Positions 37,305-47,605 of a DNA stretch of 64,000 nucleotides are shown one piece after another (the stretch's first letter is position 1; the number at the start of each line of letters is the position of its first letter). Location of the stretch: contig NZ_CP139304.1 of NCBI RefSeq assembly GCF_034092415.1, forward strand, positions 186,001 through 250,000, written 5' to 3'. Origin of the DNA: Prochlorococcus sp. MIT 1341. GTDB taxonomy: Bacteria > Cyanobacteriota > Cyanobacteriia > PCC-6307 > Cyanobiaceae. The notes under the pieces were generated by a model. It saw only the letters and a program-made list of their open reading frames with translations. It had not been told where the DNA came from and searched no databases. The position numbers and the translations under genes were made by a program.

Positions 37305-40300
37305 TTATTCAGGTTTTGTTACGCCTTCAATTCGATCTTCAATCTCCTGATAGAGATCCTTCAGCCTGTCAATATTTTCTTCTGAAGTATCCCAATACCC
37401 TCTTCCATTTACTTCTAATAGAGTACCTACTATGCTTCTAAAGCTATGGGGGTTTAATTCCATTAATTTCTTGCGCATTTCAGGATCATTTATAAATGTC
37501 TCATTCGATTCTTCATACACAAAATTATCTACTTGACCACTCGTAGCACTCCAACCCAGTGTGAAGTTAAGACGTTTCGATACTTCTCTAACTCCTTCAT
37601 ATCCAGAGTCAAGCATGCCTTCATACCATTTAGGATTTAAGAGTTTTGTGCGTGAATCTAGTCTTATGGTTTCACTAAGTGAGCGAACTTGTGCATTGGC
37701 CGTTGTTGTGTCTGCAATATAACTAGTTGGGGCTTTACCATCATCTCTAAGTCCCTTAATTAGGTTTGTTGGGTCTGAGTCAAAATAGTGACTTACATCA
37801 GTAAGTGATATCTCGGCAGAGTCAAGGTTCTGGAAGGTGACATCAGCGGTTTTCATAACATTTTCGAAAACCTCTCTGTTCTGACTCATTTCACCTGGAT
37901 TATCAGCATCAAAGGCGAAGGTCTTACGCGATAGGTACATTTCTTGTAGCTCTGATTCTTGTTCCCAAGTAGAATTTTCAACTGCCAGATTAACGTTTGA
38001 ACTGTAGCTTCCACTGGAGTTCGAGAACACTCTCGATGAAGCTTCCCTTAAAGTTGTGCCTTGAGCTTTTGCTTGTTCAAGAGAGTGTTTTCGAACAAAG
38101 TTTTTTTCTATTGGCTCATCTGCTTCAGCAGCCATTTTTACCCCTTGATCAATTAGGGCCATTTGATTTATAAATAAGTCGCGGAATACACCTGAGCAAT
38201 TAACTACAACGTCAATTCTTGGTCTGCCTAGTTCTTCAAGAGATATCAGTTCTAGTTTGTTAACTCTTCCAACTGAATCAGGCTTTGGCCTAACACCAAT
38301 AAACCACAAGATTTGTGCAAGTGATTCACCATATGTCTTGATATTATCAGTACCCCATAAAACGCAGGCTATTGTTTCTGGCCAACTACCTTGCTCTTCT
38401 TTTTGCCGAGCTATTAGTTTGTCAACTACACCTTTAGCTGCTGCTACTGCCGCAGTAGTAGGTATTGATTGAGGGTCGAGTGCATGAATATTTTTCCCAC
38501 TTGGTAGTACTGCAGGATTCCTAATAGGATCACCACCTGGACCAGGTATTACATAATCTCCATCTAATGCTTTAAGAAGACTTTCCATTTCTTTATCAGC
38601 ACATATTTGATTTAGACAGAATCTTAAATAGGCAATTAGCTTCTCTAACTCCTGTGAGTCAATGTTACTAAACCCCTGTTTGTTGCATGCTGCTTTCCAT
38701 GGTGACGGAGGGTTGAATCCAAATTTCTTTAGAAGGTTGTCTGCAAAGTTAAATGAACTTTGATTGATGTTTACTCGGCCATCACGGCCTGTTAATGAGG
38801 AAACTATAGAGCTAACTGCATTTCTGGATGTTTCTGTGATCTTTCTGTTTTGCTCTACATCTTCAAGTATTCCTTTGTTGTTACCATCAAAAATATCTTC
38901 GATATTTCTATCTATAGCCTCAGCTAATAATCCTGGTAAAGAGCGCAGACCCTCTTCTTCTCTTTCTAGAGAAGCAATGCTTACAAGAGTTGCAACTGCT
39001 TCTTCAGCAGTTGGTGGTTTCCCGATTGTGTGTAGCCCACAAGGAAGAAGTCGACTCTCTATTTCCATAAGTTGGCTATAAACAGCTCCAACCACACCAT
39101 CTCTTTGGTCTTGATTAAGAGAGGAAGCATCTTCATCGGGAAGATTCACATCGTTTTCAAGATTACATTTACGAGCTGTTTCTACAATGGCATTAACAAT
39201 CTGTATGCCTCTTGAGCTCTCTCTTAATTGTTGATATGAGCCAACAAGTTCACCTAGTTCTTTTAGACCTTTATATAGACCTGCATTCTCAGCAGGCGGT
39301 GTGAGATAACTAATTGTTGATGCATATCCTCTTCTTTTTGCAATTGTTGCTTCTGAAGGGTTATTTGCAGCGTAGTAATAAAGGTTTGGGAGACCACCGA
39401 TTAAAGAATCTGGATAGCATGTTTCGCTCATGCCCATTTGTTTTCCAGGCATGAATTCCAGCGAACCATGAGTTCCGAAGTGGAGGACCGCATCAGCTCC
39501 CCAAACTTTTTCTACATAGGTGTAGTAAGCAGCAAATCCATGGTGAGGGCTAGCACTTCTTGAGTAAAGCAATCTCATTGGATCACCTTCATATCCAAAT
39601 GTAGGTTGAACCCCTATAAAAACATTCCCAAAATGTTTCCCATAGATTAAAAGATTTTGACCATCGCTATTTAAATCACCAGGTGGTTTCCCCCAATTTT
39701 CTTCTAAGCGCTCAGAATATGGGGTTAGGCGTTCATACTCTTGAACGCTCATGCGATGAGCAATTGAAAGCTCAGGTGCGCCTTCTAATGCTTCCGGATC
39801 ATTTATTACAGCTTCCATCAGAGCTTTTCCATCCTTAGGGAGATTATTTATTGAATAGCCTGTAGATTTCATTTCTTCCAACACACGGTGTATAGATCCA
39901 AATACATCTAGGTAGGCTGCTGTACCAACATTTCCTTTGTCTGGTGGAAAACTAAAAATTGTTATTGCTAGTTTTTTGTCTTTACGTGGTTTTATACGAA
40001 GGGAAGACCATCGGATGGCTCTTTCTGCAATTGCGTTTACTCTGTCCTGAAGAGTATGGGCTTTGCCTGTAGCGTCATCTCTACCCGATAGAACAATCGG
40101 TTCAATTGCTCCATCTAGTTCTGGTATTGCAATTTGTAGGGCTACCTGTACTGGATGTAGACCAAGATCACTTACTTCCCATTCTTTGGTGGTTTGAAAA
40201 ACTAAAGGCAGGGCAACCATATAAGGTCGATTTAACTTTTTTAATGATTCAATTGCTTTTGGATGATCTTGTCTTGCTGGGCCACCAACCAATGCAAATC

Positions 40301-41321
40301 CTGTGAGTGATACAACTCCATCAACTAATGGATTTTCAGGGTCTGCTGGATCATAGAAAAACGAATTTACTGGCTTAGAGAAGTCGAGGCCTCCACAGAA
40401 AATAGGAATAACTTTTGCTCCGCGGAATTCCAGTTCCTGAATTATTGCAACGTAGTGGGCATCATCCCCAGTAACTATGTGGCTTCTTTGAAGAACTAAT
40501 CCAATAATTGGTCCCGAAGATGCGCTTGTGGGTAGATCTTTTCTACTTTTAGTCCAGTTTAAGTATTCTTTGATGTCTTCAAACATTGAAGATGCTAGTG
40601 GATGCCATATCCCTAGGTCTGGGAAAACTTCTGGTTCTTTAACCTCTAATTTAGGCCTGGCATCATCTTTAGACGAAGGAAAAACATATTTATCAGCTAA
40701 CATTAGAAGTAGGTTTTTTAGATTATCTGGAGTACCTCCAAGCCAATATTGGAAACTAAGGATGAAGCTTCTAGCGTCTTGAGCTTTATCAACAGGTAGA
40801 TATTTGAGAATGCTCGGAAGAGTGTTCAAGAGTTTAAGCATTGAGTCTTGGAATCCTGCACCTCCGGCTTCCTTTCTCTTTTTCATGAAGCTTGCAAAAA
40901 CACTTTTGCTCTGCCCTAACTGGGCCATTGAAAAGGTTCCTAGTTTGTTCAGGCGCATCACCTCAGGCATTGAGGGGAAAATGACAGCTGCCTTTAATTG
41001 ATCCCTATGGGGTGTAACCGCTTCAACTAGTTTTTGTGCGAGATCTTCTATGAAAATCAATGACGCAATAAAAACATCAGCTTTAGAGATGTCTGTTTGG
41101 AAATCCTTAAAATTTTGTTCGTCCCGTAATTCTTCTATTAAGTATCCGCTCAACTCGACCCCTAATGGACCATTTTGAGAATTCAAAGAATTAGCTGCTT
41201 GCGTGAGGGCATTTTGATATTGCGGTTCAAGTACCACATATACAGCCTTCATTACGGATTTGTGGCAATGATTCTCTGCAGGCAATACTCTGCGATTGGC
41301 GGAGCGAACCTGCGTGAACAT
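37305..41321 (-). CDS. chlH: magnesium chelatase subunit H
   Basis: Large porphyrin-binding subunit of Mg-chelatase. With ChlI and ChlD it inserts Mg2+ into protoporphyrin IX, the first committed step of chlorophyll synthesis. The 1338-residue length is correct for aerobic ChlH. Landmarks include [20 protein letters not shown] at the N-terminus, [41 protein letters not shown] with conserved His residues, and [20 protein letters not shown] near the end. It is the longest gene here and is divergent from dapB, with 113 bases between them. Confidence 0.98.
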   Translation of the reverse strand: MFTQVRSANRRVLPAENHCHKSVMKAVYVVLEPQYQNALTQAANSLNSQNGPLGVELSGYLIEELRDEQNFKDFQTDISKADVFIASLIFIEDLAQKLVEAVTPHRDQLKAAVIFPSMPEVMRLNKLGTFSMAQLGQSKSVFASFMKKRKEAGGAGFQDSMLKLLNTLPSILKYLPVDKAQDARSFILSFQYWLGGTPDNLKNLLLMLADKYVFPSSKDDARPKLEVKEPEVFPDLGIWHPLASSMFEDIKEYLNWTKSRKDLPTSASSGPIIGLVLQRSHIVTGDDAHYVAIIQELEFRGAKVIPIFCGGLDFSKPVNSFFYDPADPENPLVDGVVSLTGFALVGGPARQDHPKAIESLKKLNRPYMVALPLVFQTTKEWEVSDLGLHPVQVALQIAIPELDGAIEPIVLSGRDDATGKAHTLQDRVNAIAERAIRWSSLRIKPRKDKKLAITIFSFPPDKGNVGTAAYLDVFGSIHRVLEEMKSTGYSINNLPKDGKALMEAVINDPEALEGAPELSIAHRMSVQEYERLTPYSERLEENWGKPPGDLNSDGQNLLIYGKHFGNVFIGVQPTFGYEGDPMRLLYSRSASPHHGFAAYYTYVEKVWGADAVLHFGTHGSLEFMPGKQMGMSETCYPDSLIGGLPNLYYYAANNPSEATIAKRRGYASTISYLTPPAENAGLYKGLKELGELVGSYQQLRESSRGIQIVNAIVETARKCNLENDVNLPDEDASSLNQDQRDGVVGAVYSQLMEIESRLLPCGLHTIGKPPTAEEAVATLVSIASLEREEEGLRSLPGLLAEAIDRNIEDIFDGNNKGILEDVEQNRKITETSRNAVSSIVSSLTGRDGRVNINQSSFNFADNLLKKFGFNPPSPWKAACNKQGFSNIDSQELEKLIAYLRFCLNQICADKEMESLLKALDGDYVIPGPGGDPIRNPAVLPSGKNIHALDPQSIPTTAAVAAAKGVVDKLIARQKEEQGSWPETIACVLWGTDNIKTYGESLAQILWFIGVRPKPDSVGRVNKLELISLEELGRPRIDVVVNCSGVFRDLFINQMALIDQGVKMAAEADEPIEKNFVRKHSLEQAKAQGTTLREASSRVFSNSSGSYSSNVNLAVENSTWEQESELQEMYLSRKTFAFDADNPGEMSQNREVFENVMKTADVTFQNLDSAEISLTDVSHYFDSDPTNLIKGLRDDGKAPTSYIADTTTANAQVRSLSETIRLDSRTKLLNPKWYEGMLDSGYEGVREVSKRLNFTLGWSATSGQVDNFVYEESNETFINDPEMRKKLMELNPHSFRSIVGTLLEVNGRGYWDTSEENIDRLKDLYQEIEDRIEGVTKPE

Positions 41322-41434
41322 AGTGTTACCTGAATGTTTTCAGAAGCCTAAGAGTCTGAGGGGCATAAATGTTGCTCTTTCTGTTGGGTGTTACAAGTGG
41401 CACCCTCAAATCTTTCGGTTAACAAAAATCTGAA

Positions 41435-42286
41435 ATGACAACAAATCTGATGAAATCCATTCCAGTTATTGTCGCTGGAGCGCTAGGTCGTATGGGAGCT
41501 GAGGTTATTAAGGCTGTCCATGCCTCGAAAAGTTGTCATTTAGTTGGTGCAATAGAAACAGCAAAGGAAAAGGAAGGCAACGATGTAGGTCTGGAATTGG
41601 GACTTGAAGCTTTGGAATTACCTTTGACGACAGATTTTGAAGGTTGTCTGTGCGCAATAAGTCAGTCATCAAGTTCTTCTGGAACTGGATCTAGTCCCGT
41701 TCTTGTTGATTTCACCCATCCAAGTGTTGTTTATGAACACACAAGAGCTGCAATTGCTTATGGGATTCATCCAGTTATAGGCACTACAGGCCTTTCCTCA
41801 GAAGAAATAAATGATCTAATAGAGTTTTCAGAAAAAGCTTCTATTGGTGGTGCAATTATCCCTAATTTTTCAGTAGGAATGGTTTTGCTACAGCAAGCTG
41901 CCGCTGCTGCTGCTCGGTTTTATGACCATGTTGAATTAACTGAACTTCATCACAATATGAAGGCAGATGCTCCAAGTGGCACATGTATTAAAACAGCTGA
42001 GTTCTTAGAAGAATTAGGAAAAGATTTTAATCATCCTCAGATTGAAGAAAACGAGTCTTTGGTAGGTAGTCGGGGAGGTTTAAGGGAAAGTGGATTAAGA
42101 ATTCACTCTGTTCGATTACCAGGCCTGGTCGCTCATCAGGAGGTTTTGTTTGGAGCTGAAGGGGAAACTTACACACTCAGGCATGACACTATTGATAGAT
42201 CTGCTTATATGCCAGGTGTATTGCTTGTTATTCGAAAAGTTGAGTCTTTAGGAGGTGTTGTTTATGGACTTGAACGAATTCTTTGA
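41435..42286 (+). CDS. dapB: 4-hydroxy-tetrahydrodipicolinate reductase
   Basis: Second step of the lysine/diaminopimelate branch, reducing the DapA product with NAD(P)H. The nucleotide-binding loop [16 protein letters not shown] opens the protein. Catalytic residues are in [19 protein letters not shown] (His-His and Lys). [11 protein letters not shown] and [20 protein letters not shown] are family motifs. Length 283 is normal. It heads a plus-strand run of dapB, a membrane protein, a UbiH-type hydroxylase and DUF2949. Confidence 0.96.
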   Translation: MTTNLMKSIPVIVAGALGRMGAEVIKAVHASKSCHLVGAIETAKEKEGNDVGLELGLEALELPLTTDFEGCLCAISQSSSSSGTGSSPVLVDFTHPSVVYEHTRAAIAYGIHPVIGTTGLSSEEINDLIEFSEKASIGGAIIPNFSVGMVLLQQAAAAAARFYDHVELTELHHNMKADAPSGTCIKTAEFLEELGKDFNHPQIEENESLVGSRGGLRESGLRIHSVRLPGLVAHQEVLFGAEGETYTLRHDTIDRSAYMPGVLLVIRKVESLGGVVYGLERIL

Positions 42287-42301
42287 TTGTGGTGATCAAG
42301 A

Positions 42302-42949
42302 ATGTTAATTCCTTTGAGGCCTGGAGAGCTTGAGAGACTTATCCCAGCAGTTGCTACAGGGAATCAATTTGCAGCTGCTTTGGGAAACCCCCAAAAAATT
42401 CTCCAGAGAGTAATGATTGCCTCAATTGGTGGAGTTATTACTTTATTGATTAGTCAGAGCCAGGTGGCAAGTCGCTTTTACTCACTATGGCTAATAGTGG
42501 GTGTAACGATTCTTTTGTATGTTCTTTGGAGCCCAATTGTTGAAGCAGGCAAGAGAAATTCTGTTCTGAGAGCTTTTTCCTCGGTTGCTTTGTTTGATGG
42601 TCAGATATCAGATGTTTTCACAAGAGAGAGAGTGGAAAAGCGTCATGAACAAGCCAATAAAAGAGGTGAATTAGAACTTGTTGAAAACCGTCGCACTTGG
42701 ATGGTCCTTGAATTAGTTGATGAGGATGGATTCCTTGGGCAGTTGCGTTTCCCAATGGAAAAGAATCATCAAAGGATTAGAGAAGGTCTTAGAGTAAGAT
42801 GCTTGGTATTTAGCAATAGCAGAGATTTTAGTAATATTTCAGCGCTTAGTGATGCTTGGTTGCCTGGGCAAGGTTTATGGGTTGGTGAATATCCCTATTT
42901 ACTTAGACCAGCCTTTGAGGAGTTGTGTAATAGGCGTTTGAACTATTAA
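42302..42949 (+). CDS. conserved cyanobacterial membrane protein, 215 aa
   Basis: Two membrane helices (about residues 36-56 and 60-80) follow a short cytoplasmic start (MLIPLRPGELERLIPAVATG). A soluble C-terminal domain of about 120 residues comes next (ENRRTWMVLELVDEDGFLGQ). Related proteins occur in cyanobacteria and chloroplasts. Some are loosely named phosphate transporter permeases, which this sequence does not support. It is 15 bases after dapB, so probably cotranscribed. Function unknown. Confidence 0.7.
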   Translation: MLIPLRPGELERLIPAVATGNQFAAALGNPQKILQRVMIASIGGVITLLISQSQVASRFYSLWLIVGVTILLYVLWSPIVEAGKRNSVLRAFSSVALFDGQISDVFTRERVEKRHEQANKRGELELVENRRTWMVLELVDEDGFLGQLRFPMEKNHQRIREGLRVRCLVFSNSRDFSNISALSDAWLPGQGLWVGEYPYLLRPAFEELCNRRLNY

Positions 42950-43004
42950 TTAAGTGATTGAATAGTTTGACAAATTCCCAATCAACCATTCCTTTATTTA
43001 TCCC

Positions 43005-44195
43005 TTGATTTCTTTTAATAAGGCAAAAGGATTTCCTTCTAAAGACAGTTCAAACTTGAATGTCAAGGTTATTGGAGCAGGCCCCACTGGCTCACTTCTT
43101 TCTCTTGCATTATCGAGGATTGGATCATCCGTAAGTCTATATGATTCTTCTAAGAGGGATGCATTGATTAAAAGGAATAGGGCTTATGCTCTTACGCATT
43201 CTTCAAGAAGAATTCTTGAACAAATAGGAATATGGGACTCTCTTACTCCTTATCTTCACCCATTTAGTTCTCTACAACTAGAAGATCATGGACTGCTACG
43301 CAATGCTGATTTTGAGCTAAATGATCTATCTCTAGCGAATAAGAATTTTGGGGCCATTGGATGGATTGTTGATCATCAACAATTAATGGAACTCTTCTTT
43401 TCAATTATTGCTGATAATCCCAATATAAATCTTGTATGTGGAAGTTCCTCTAGCCCAATTTTAGAGGATCATGATTTAGTTATAGCTGCAGATGGCCCCA
43501 ATTCCTCATGTCGAAGAAGTTGGGGAATTCCACTTCTCAGAATTCCTTATATACAGGGGTGCTTAGTTGTAAAGGTCGTAATAAGAGGTGGCGATCAAAA
43601 TAAGGCTCATGAGATTCTTAGGCCTGAGGGTCCATTGGCACTTTTACCAATGGGGGGAGAAATTTTCCAGGTTGTATGGAGTGCTCCGTTTGCCCTATGC
43701 AAGGTCCGTTCAGAACTGCCCGCTGCAATTTTTCTAGACAAGTTGGCTTGTGTTTTGCCTTATGGATTTGAACCTGACATCCTGTTAGATAGCCCTGCAG
43801 CTTTTCCAATACAATTTTCCATGGCTTTAGGCCTTGGTTCCCGCAATAGATTTTTAGTAGGAGAATCTGCACATCGTTTCCACCCTGTCGGAGGACAAGG
43901 TTTAAATCTTTGTTGGAGAGACGTTCACACTTTTACGGAACTTATAGAGAGCTATAACAATGGGAAAATAAGACGATCATCAATTTTAGGAAAATATTCT
44001 CGAGCCCGTTTATTTGATGTTTTATCTGTAGGCCTATTAACAGATCTCCTCGTAAGGATTTATTCGAGTCGAAATTTTGCTGCAAAAGTTTTTAGACTTT
44101 TTGTTATTATTACACTTAATCGGGTAGCTCTAATAAGACGACTCTTGTTGCACTTCATGACTGATGGCCTTACCAAAAGAGTAAAAGTCTTGTAA
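43005..44195 (+). CDS. UbiH-type FAD-dependent aromatic hydroxylase
   Basis: A class A flavoprotein monooxygenase of 396 residues. The FAD-binding GxGxxG is VIGAGPTGSLLSLALSRIGS, the DG motif VIAADGPNSSCRRSWGI, and the second FAD motif FLVGESAHRFHPVGGQGLNL. These are the signatures of the UbiH/Coq6 family, which hydroxylates quinone-precursor rings. In cyanobacteria a role in quinone ring modification is plausible but not proven. The start is a TTG at 43005. Confidence 0.88.
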   Translation: MISFNKAKGFPSKDSSNLNVKVIGAGPTGSLLSLALSRIGSSVSLYDSSKRDALIKRNRAYALTHSSRRILEQIGIWDSLTPYLHPFSSLQLEDHGLLRNADFELNDLSLANKNFGAIGWIVDHQQLMELFFSIIADNPNINLVCGSSSSPILEDHDLVIAADGPNSSCRRSWGIPLLRIPYIQGCLVVKVVIRGGDQNKAHEILRPEGPLALLPMGGEIFQVVWSAPFALCKVRSELPAAIFLDKLACVLPYGFEPDILLDSPAAFPIQFSMALGLGSRNRFLVGESAHRFHPVGGQGLNLCWRDVHTFTELIESYNNGKIRRSSILGKYSRARLFDVLSVGLLTDLLVRIYSSRNFAAKVFRLFVIITLNRVALIRRLLLHFMTDGLTKRVKVL

Positions 44196-44222
44196 TACTT
44201 GTGTTTAGCTTCCTTTTTAAGC

Positions 44223-44435
44223 ATGGTTATTAGTAGTCATGCCCAACCCATCGCTTCACCGAAGCTGCTTAAATTTCTTCAGCAGAAACTTGGCTTAAGC
44301 GAGAAGGCAATTAATCTTGGTTTACGTCAATCCGAGATGGAGCAGGCGCCATTGCCTGTTGTCCTTTGGACTTTTGGCTTGCTTAGCCTTTCCCAATATC
44401 AGCAAGTCTTAGATTGGGAAGCAGAGCAGGACTAA
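44223..44435 (+). CDS. DUF2949 family protein
   Basis: A 70-residue soluble protein with LLKFLQQKLGLSEKAINLGL and PLPVVLWTFGLLSLSQYQQV, ending LDWEAEQ. This is the conserved pattern I recall for DUF2949, a cyanobacterial family of unknown function. I took the ATG at 44223 (MVISSHAQPIASPK); a TTG at 44199 is also in frame. It is immediately downstream of the hydroxylase gene. Confidence 0.78.
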   Translation: MVISSHAQPIASPKLLKFLQQKLGLSEKAINLGLRQSEMEQAPLPVVLWTFGLLSLSQYQQVLDWEAEQD

Positions 44436-44548
44436 CTTGATATTGATTACCTCCTGAATTCCCCAGAACTTTTATTAAATGTGTGCGCTTTATAAAACTC
44501 ATACAAGGCTGATGACTTTTGCCCCCTACCCCTGGCATCATTTCAGAT

Positions 44549-45130
44549 ATGAATGATGTTCCAGTTAAATCAGACAACAACGTCTTTATTGGGCCACAAA
44601 GGGAATGTTCTTCTCCCAACCAAGTAATTGGTAGAAGGGGATTAGAGAGGCTCGACTTACTTCTGCTTGCAATCGAATCACTAGATTTTAATGGTAGTGA
44701 GGCAATGGTTTTTGCTTGTGAGGAACTTGGGCTACAGAAATTGTTCCCTAATCGTGTTGAACTTTGGAAGCGTAGATGTCATAACCCATTAAGACGAACT
44801 ACTCGAAGGGGTTCCCTTAGCTCTTTGGAGTCAGAAGCTTTAATTCTCCTTCTATGTTCAATGGCAAATCGGCTTTACCCATTAATTCATCAATTGCTCT
44901 CTTCTAAGGAACCTGAGACTATAAATTCTCAACGCTGGATTCTTATGAAACAGCGCTTGACCGAATTAATTAAAGAAAGGATGAATCCTCGTAGAGGAGG
45001 TGTGAAACGTTTGTTATATGCTTCTGATTCAATAACTATTCATAAGGATTTAGTTAGAACATTAGCTCTCGCCTCAGGTCCTGGTGGTGTTGATCGCCTT
45101 CGAGCAAGTCTCTTAGATCCAACTCCATGA
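44549..45130 (+). CDS. DUF3038 family protein
   Basis: About 193 residues from the ATG at 44549; a TTG at 44519 would add ten. The core reads GLERLDLLLLAIESLDFNGS, TTRRGSLSSLESEALILLLC and LYPLIHQLL, which matches DUF3038. The stop (TGA) overlaps the start of the next gene as ATGA, and DUF3038 and DUF4335 genes are neighbours in many cyanobacteria. The two proteins probably act together. No catalytic residues are evident. Confidence 0.8.
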   Translation: MNDVPVKSDNNVFIGPQRECSSPNQVIGRRGLERLDLLLLAIESLDFNGSEAMVFACEELGLQKLFPNRVELWKRRCHNPLRRTTRRGSLSSLESEALILLLCSMANRLYPLIHQLLSSKEPETINSQRWILMKQRLTELIKERMNPRRGGVKRLLYASDSITIHKDLVRTLALASGPGGVDRLRASLLDPTP

Positions 45131-45762
45131 CCATGACAAACATGTTTAAGAAGGCTTTTCGCTACGATCAAACATCAGTAAGGCTTGAGATTGAAGGATT
45201 CCCTGATACATCATTAGGTCAACATGAGGGTCAAATTGGAATCATTTCTTCTTGGAAGCTTGAATTAGTTGGGAGTGCTGATTTAGAAGGTAAGCGAGAG
45301 CATCTTCAAGAAATGATGCTTAGGGTTTTACCTTATGCAAGGTATTTGCTTTCTGGTGTTAGAAGGTCTTTTGGCGATGAAAAAAGTACAGTTCAAATTT
45401 GCTCTCATGATCAAATACATCAGCTCCTTTTAAGAAGTAGTCAACCCGGTGTTGACCCTCTTATGCTTTATCTTGACGATGCCGAACTTTCAGATTTAGT
45501 TAGGTGTTTAGATGAATTAAGAATGGATTCTAGGGTAATTATTCCTTGGGATGTTCCTATTCAAGCTCCGCTTTCCCGTAAGGAACTTGTTGATCGTATT
45601 CCCCTTTTTCAAAGGCTTAGCCCTCCGTTCCTTGGCGGAACAGCCTTGTTACTTGCAACATTTGTTACCCTTCTACTCTCCGTTGAGTTAACTCCAGAAA
45701 CTAAACGACTTGATGGAACCTCCAGTCCGGTTAATAAAGAGGAAAAAGTTTTTTCACGTTAA
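45127..45762 (+). CDS. DUF4335 family protein
   Basis: A 211-residue protein that begins inside the DUF3038 stop (ATGA). FRYDQTSVRLEIEGFPDTSL and ILPYARYLLSGVRRSF-type segments are family features. A single hydrophobic C-terminal stretch (FLGGTALLLATFVTLLLSVE) could anchor it to a membrane. The function is unknown. The fixed pairing with DUF3038 suggests a common complex. Confidence 0.8.
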   Translation: MTMTNMFKKAFRYDQTSVRLEIEGFPDTSLGQHEGQIGIISSWKLELVGSADLEGKREHLQEMMLRVLPYARYLLSGVRRSFGDEKSTVQICSHDQIHQLLLRSSQPGVDPLMLYLDDAELSDLVRCLDELRMDSRVIIPWDVPIQAPLSRKELVDRIPLFQRLSPPFLGGTALLLATFVTLLLSVELTPETKRLDGTSSPVNKEEKVFSR

Positions 45763-45950
45763 GAAGTTCCTCAATATAATCTTTTTATATTCTTTTTCCT
45801 TCTCTTTTAAATTGTTTAGAATTTAAAATGTAATATTTGACACATGGTCCTAGTAAAAAATCAGAGGAGTTTTATTTTTCGATCTTGTTTTTGTTTGCTG
45901 AGCTGTTAAAACATGTATAAAGCTAATTATTTCATGAATGACTTTTAATA

Positions 45951-46346
45951 ATGCTGATTATGAAAAACTTCAATAAGCGAAAAGATAGAAAGCTATTCAA
46001 AAGAGACGTTTTCCGAAGGAGGAAAAGTTCAGACATAAAACCAACTTGGAGGATTCTCCTGGAAGCTCTTTTAATGCTTTTATCGGGTTCCTGGCTTCTT
46101 TTGTTCCTGAATACATTGCCAAGAAACTATGATTTTGCGGCAATTATTAGCAAGGCCGCAGTGGATTTGCTAAATGGAGTTATACAGATTCTAGACGCCT
46201 TGACTCTTTTTGGTTCAATAGCACTTATAGCAGGTTTGGTCGTTTTGGGACTTTTGCTACTTATTGGTTCGCTTTGGCGACTTGTGAGGATTATCTCCTT
46301 ACTTATATCAAGATCTAAAAAGGCCAGGAAATTGACTAACAGATAA
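45951..46346 (+). CDS. small basic membrane protein, 131 aa
   Basis: A strongly basic N-terminus (KRKDRKLFKRDVFRRRKSSD) precedes one span near residues 35-53 (LLEALLMLLSGSWLLLFLNT). A second longer span follows at about 85-110 (IALIAGLVVLGLLLLIGSLW), and the C-terminus is basic again. The positive-inside rule places both ends in the cytoplasm. I do not recognise the family. It is preceded by 188 AT-rich bases without a gene. Confidence 0.6.
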   Translation: MLIMKNFNKRKDRKLFKRDVFRRRKSSDIKPTWRILLEALLMLLSGSWLLLFLNTLPRNYDFAAIISKAAVDLLNGVIQILDALTLFGSIALIAGLVVLGLLLLIGSLWRLVRIISLLISRSKKARKLTNR

Positions 46347-46574
46347 GTTATAGAAAAGGCTAACTTGGCAATATTAGTTTATCTCGATCAAAGAAACTGA
46401 AATTTGCTTTTTTAAAGCTTTGTATGTTGACTCTAAAAATTGAATAATTGTAGAGATGATAAATTAATGAACAGTTTAATATACCAATTATTTAGATCCT
46501 GATAATCCAGGATTTGATTTCATTAGATATTGGTATTATATATCGTCTCTTCTTGATGCCATAACAAGTCTCAG

Positions 46575-46949
46575 ATGAATAATTCGCTTTTCTTTCGAAT
46601 AACTGCATGGATTTGCTTTTTGTTTGCGATATATTCCTGGTTAGGAATCTTTAATAGAGGAACATTTCTATGGGTTCCTTTTGGAGTAACTTTAATAATT
46701 AGCTTTAGTTGTATCTTATATGGGTCTAGGAAAGTTGCTAGTTTCATGAATTTTCCTGGCATCTCATTCCCTTTAAGCAAAATTATTCTAATGAGTTGTT
46801 CTGTTGTTTTGTTTATAGGCTCAATGAACGGACTTGTTGACCTTCTTTTTAAATTACCTTTTTATGATAAAAGCTTTTTACTTTTTCCAATTTTTATTTC
46901 AACTTGTATTTTTGGAGGAGTATCAATCAACTTGGCTCAAATAGATTAA
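46575..46949 (+). CDS. small polytopic membrane protein, 124 aa
   Basis: Four hydrophobic segments in 124 residues (for example AWICFLFAIYSWLGIF, FGVTLIISFSCILYG, IILMSCSVVLFIGSM, FLLFPIFISTCIFGG) with short loops. It has no recognisable motif. It lies between two other small membrane-protein genes on the same strand, 228 bases after the first and 84 before the next. Function unknown. Confidence 0.6.
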   Translation: MNNSLFFRITAWICFLFAIYSWLGIFNRGTFLWVPFGVTLIISFSCILYGSRKVASFMNFPGISFPLSKIILMSCSVVLFIGSMNGLVDLLFKLPFYDKSFLLFPIFISTCIFGGVSINLAQID

Positions 46950-47033
46950 GGTGGTCTTTTCTAGTTTTAAGCATGCTTCCTATAATCTTTTTGTCAGGCT
47001 GTTATAGTTGATAACCAATAAGGTTGTTTACAC

Positions 47034-47483
47034 ATGACCCAGATCTTTGAATATTCTTGGCTGATCCCTGTTCTTCCTCTTGTTGCTTCAAGCTTTTTAG
47101 GATTACTTCTTGTAGCATTTAGTCTAACAATGAATCGTTTAAGCAAGCCTGTATTTGCAATAACGTTTGGAAGTTGCCTCTTCTCAACAATTATTAGCTA
47201 TTCTTTATTATATCATGAGATTAATTTTCCCGACGACAGTTATTCATTTGATTTGAAGCTTGCACTTTCTAAATTTACGGCAAATTTGGAATTCTTTGCA
47301 GACCTTCTTACATCATCTATCTTGGCCATTATATCTACTATTGTTCTTATAATAATGTTTATTTTACATAGACAAAACCAACGGAAGAAGGGGTACGTAA
47401 GATTGTTCGTGATTTTTGGCTTTATGAGTTCCGCAATCTCAACAGCAATTTTAACACTTCCAATCAGTAGCTATATCCACTAA
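47034..47483 (+). CDS. NdhF N-terminus-like small membrane protein, 149 aa
   Basis: The protein reads like the first part of the NDH-1 subunit NdhF (NuoL). The start YSWLIPVLPLVASSFLGLLL resembles the NdhF leader, MNRLSKPVFAITFGSCLFST corresponds to the second helix, and KGYVRLFVIFGFMSSAI recalls the GYVRFF motif of NdhF. NdhF is about 600-670 residues; this stops at 149 after three or four helices. It may be a domesticated fragment or a small accessory protein. The similarity was recognised by eye only. Confidence 0.55.
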   Translation: MTQIFEYSWLIPVLPLVASSFLGLLLVAFSLTMNRLSKPVFAITFGSCLFSTIISYSLLYHEINFPDDSYSFDLKLALSKFTANLEFFADLLTSSILAIISTIVLIIMFILHRQNQRKKGYVRLFVIFGFMSSAISTAILTLPISSYIH

Positions 47484-47605
47484 TTCTTTTTCTAAGACAA
47501 TCTTTATGTATACTTTTTGATCCCTATCTCTACACATATTTAATTTTTAATTTTGCTTATAACGTAGAACAAGATTATTAGCTCGATTTTTCGAAATATT
47601 ATTAT

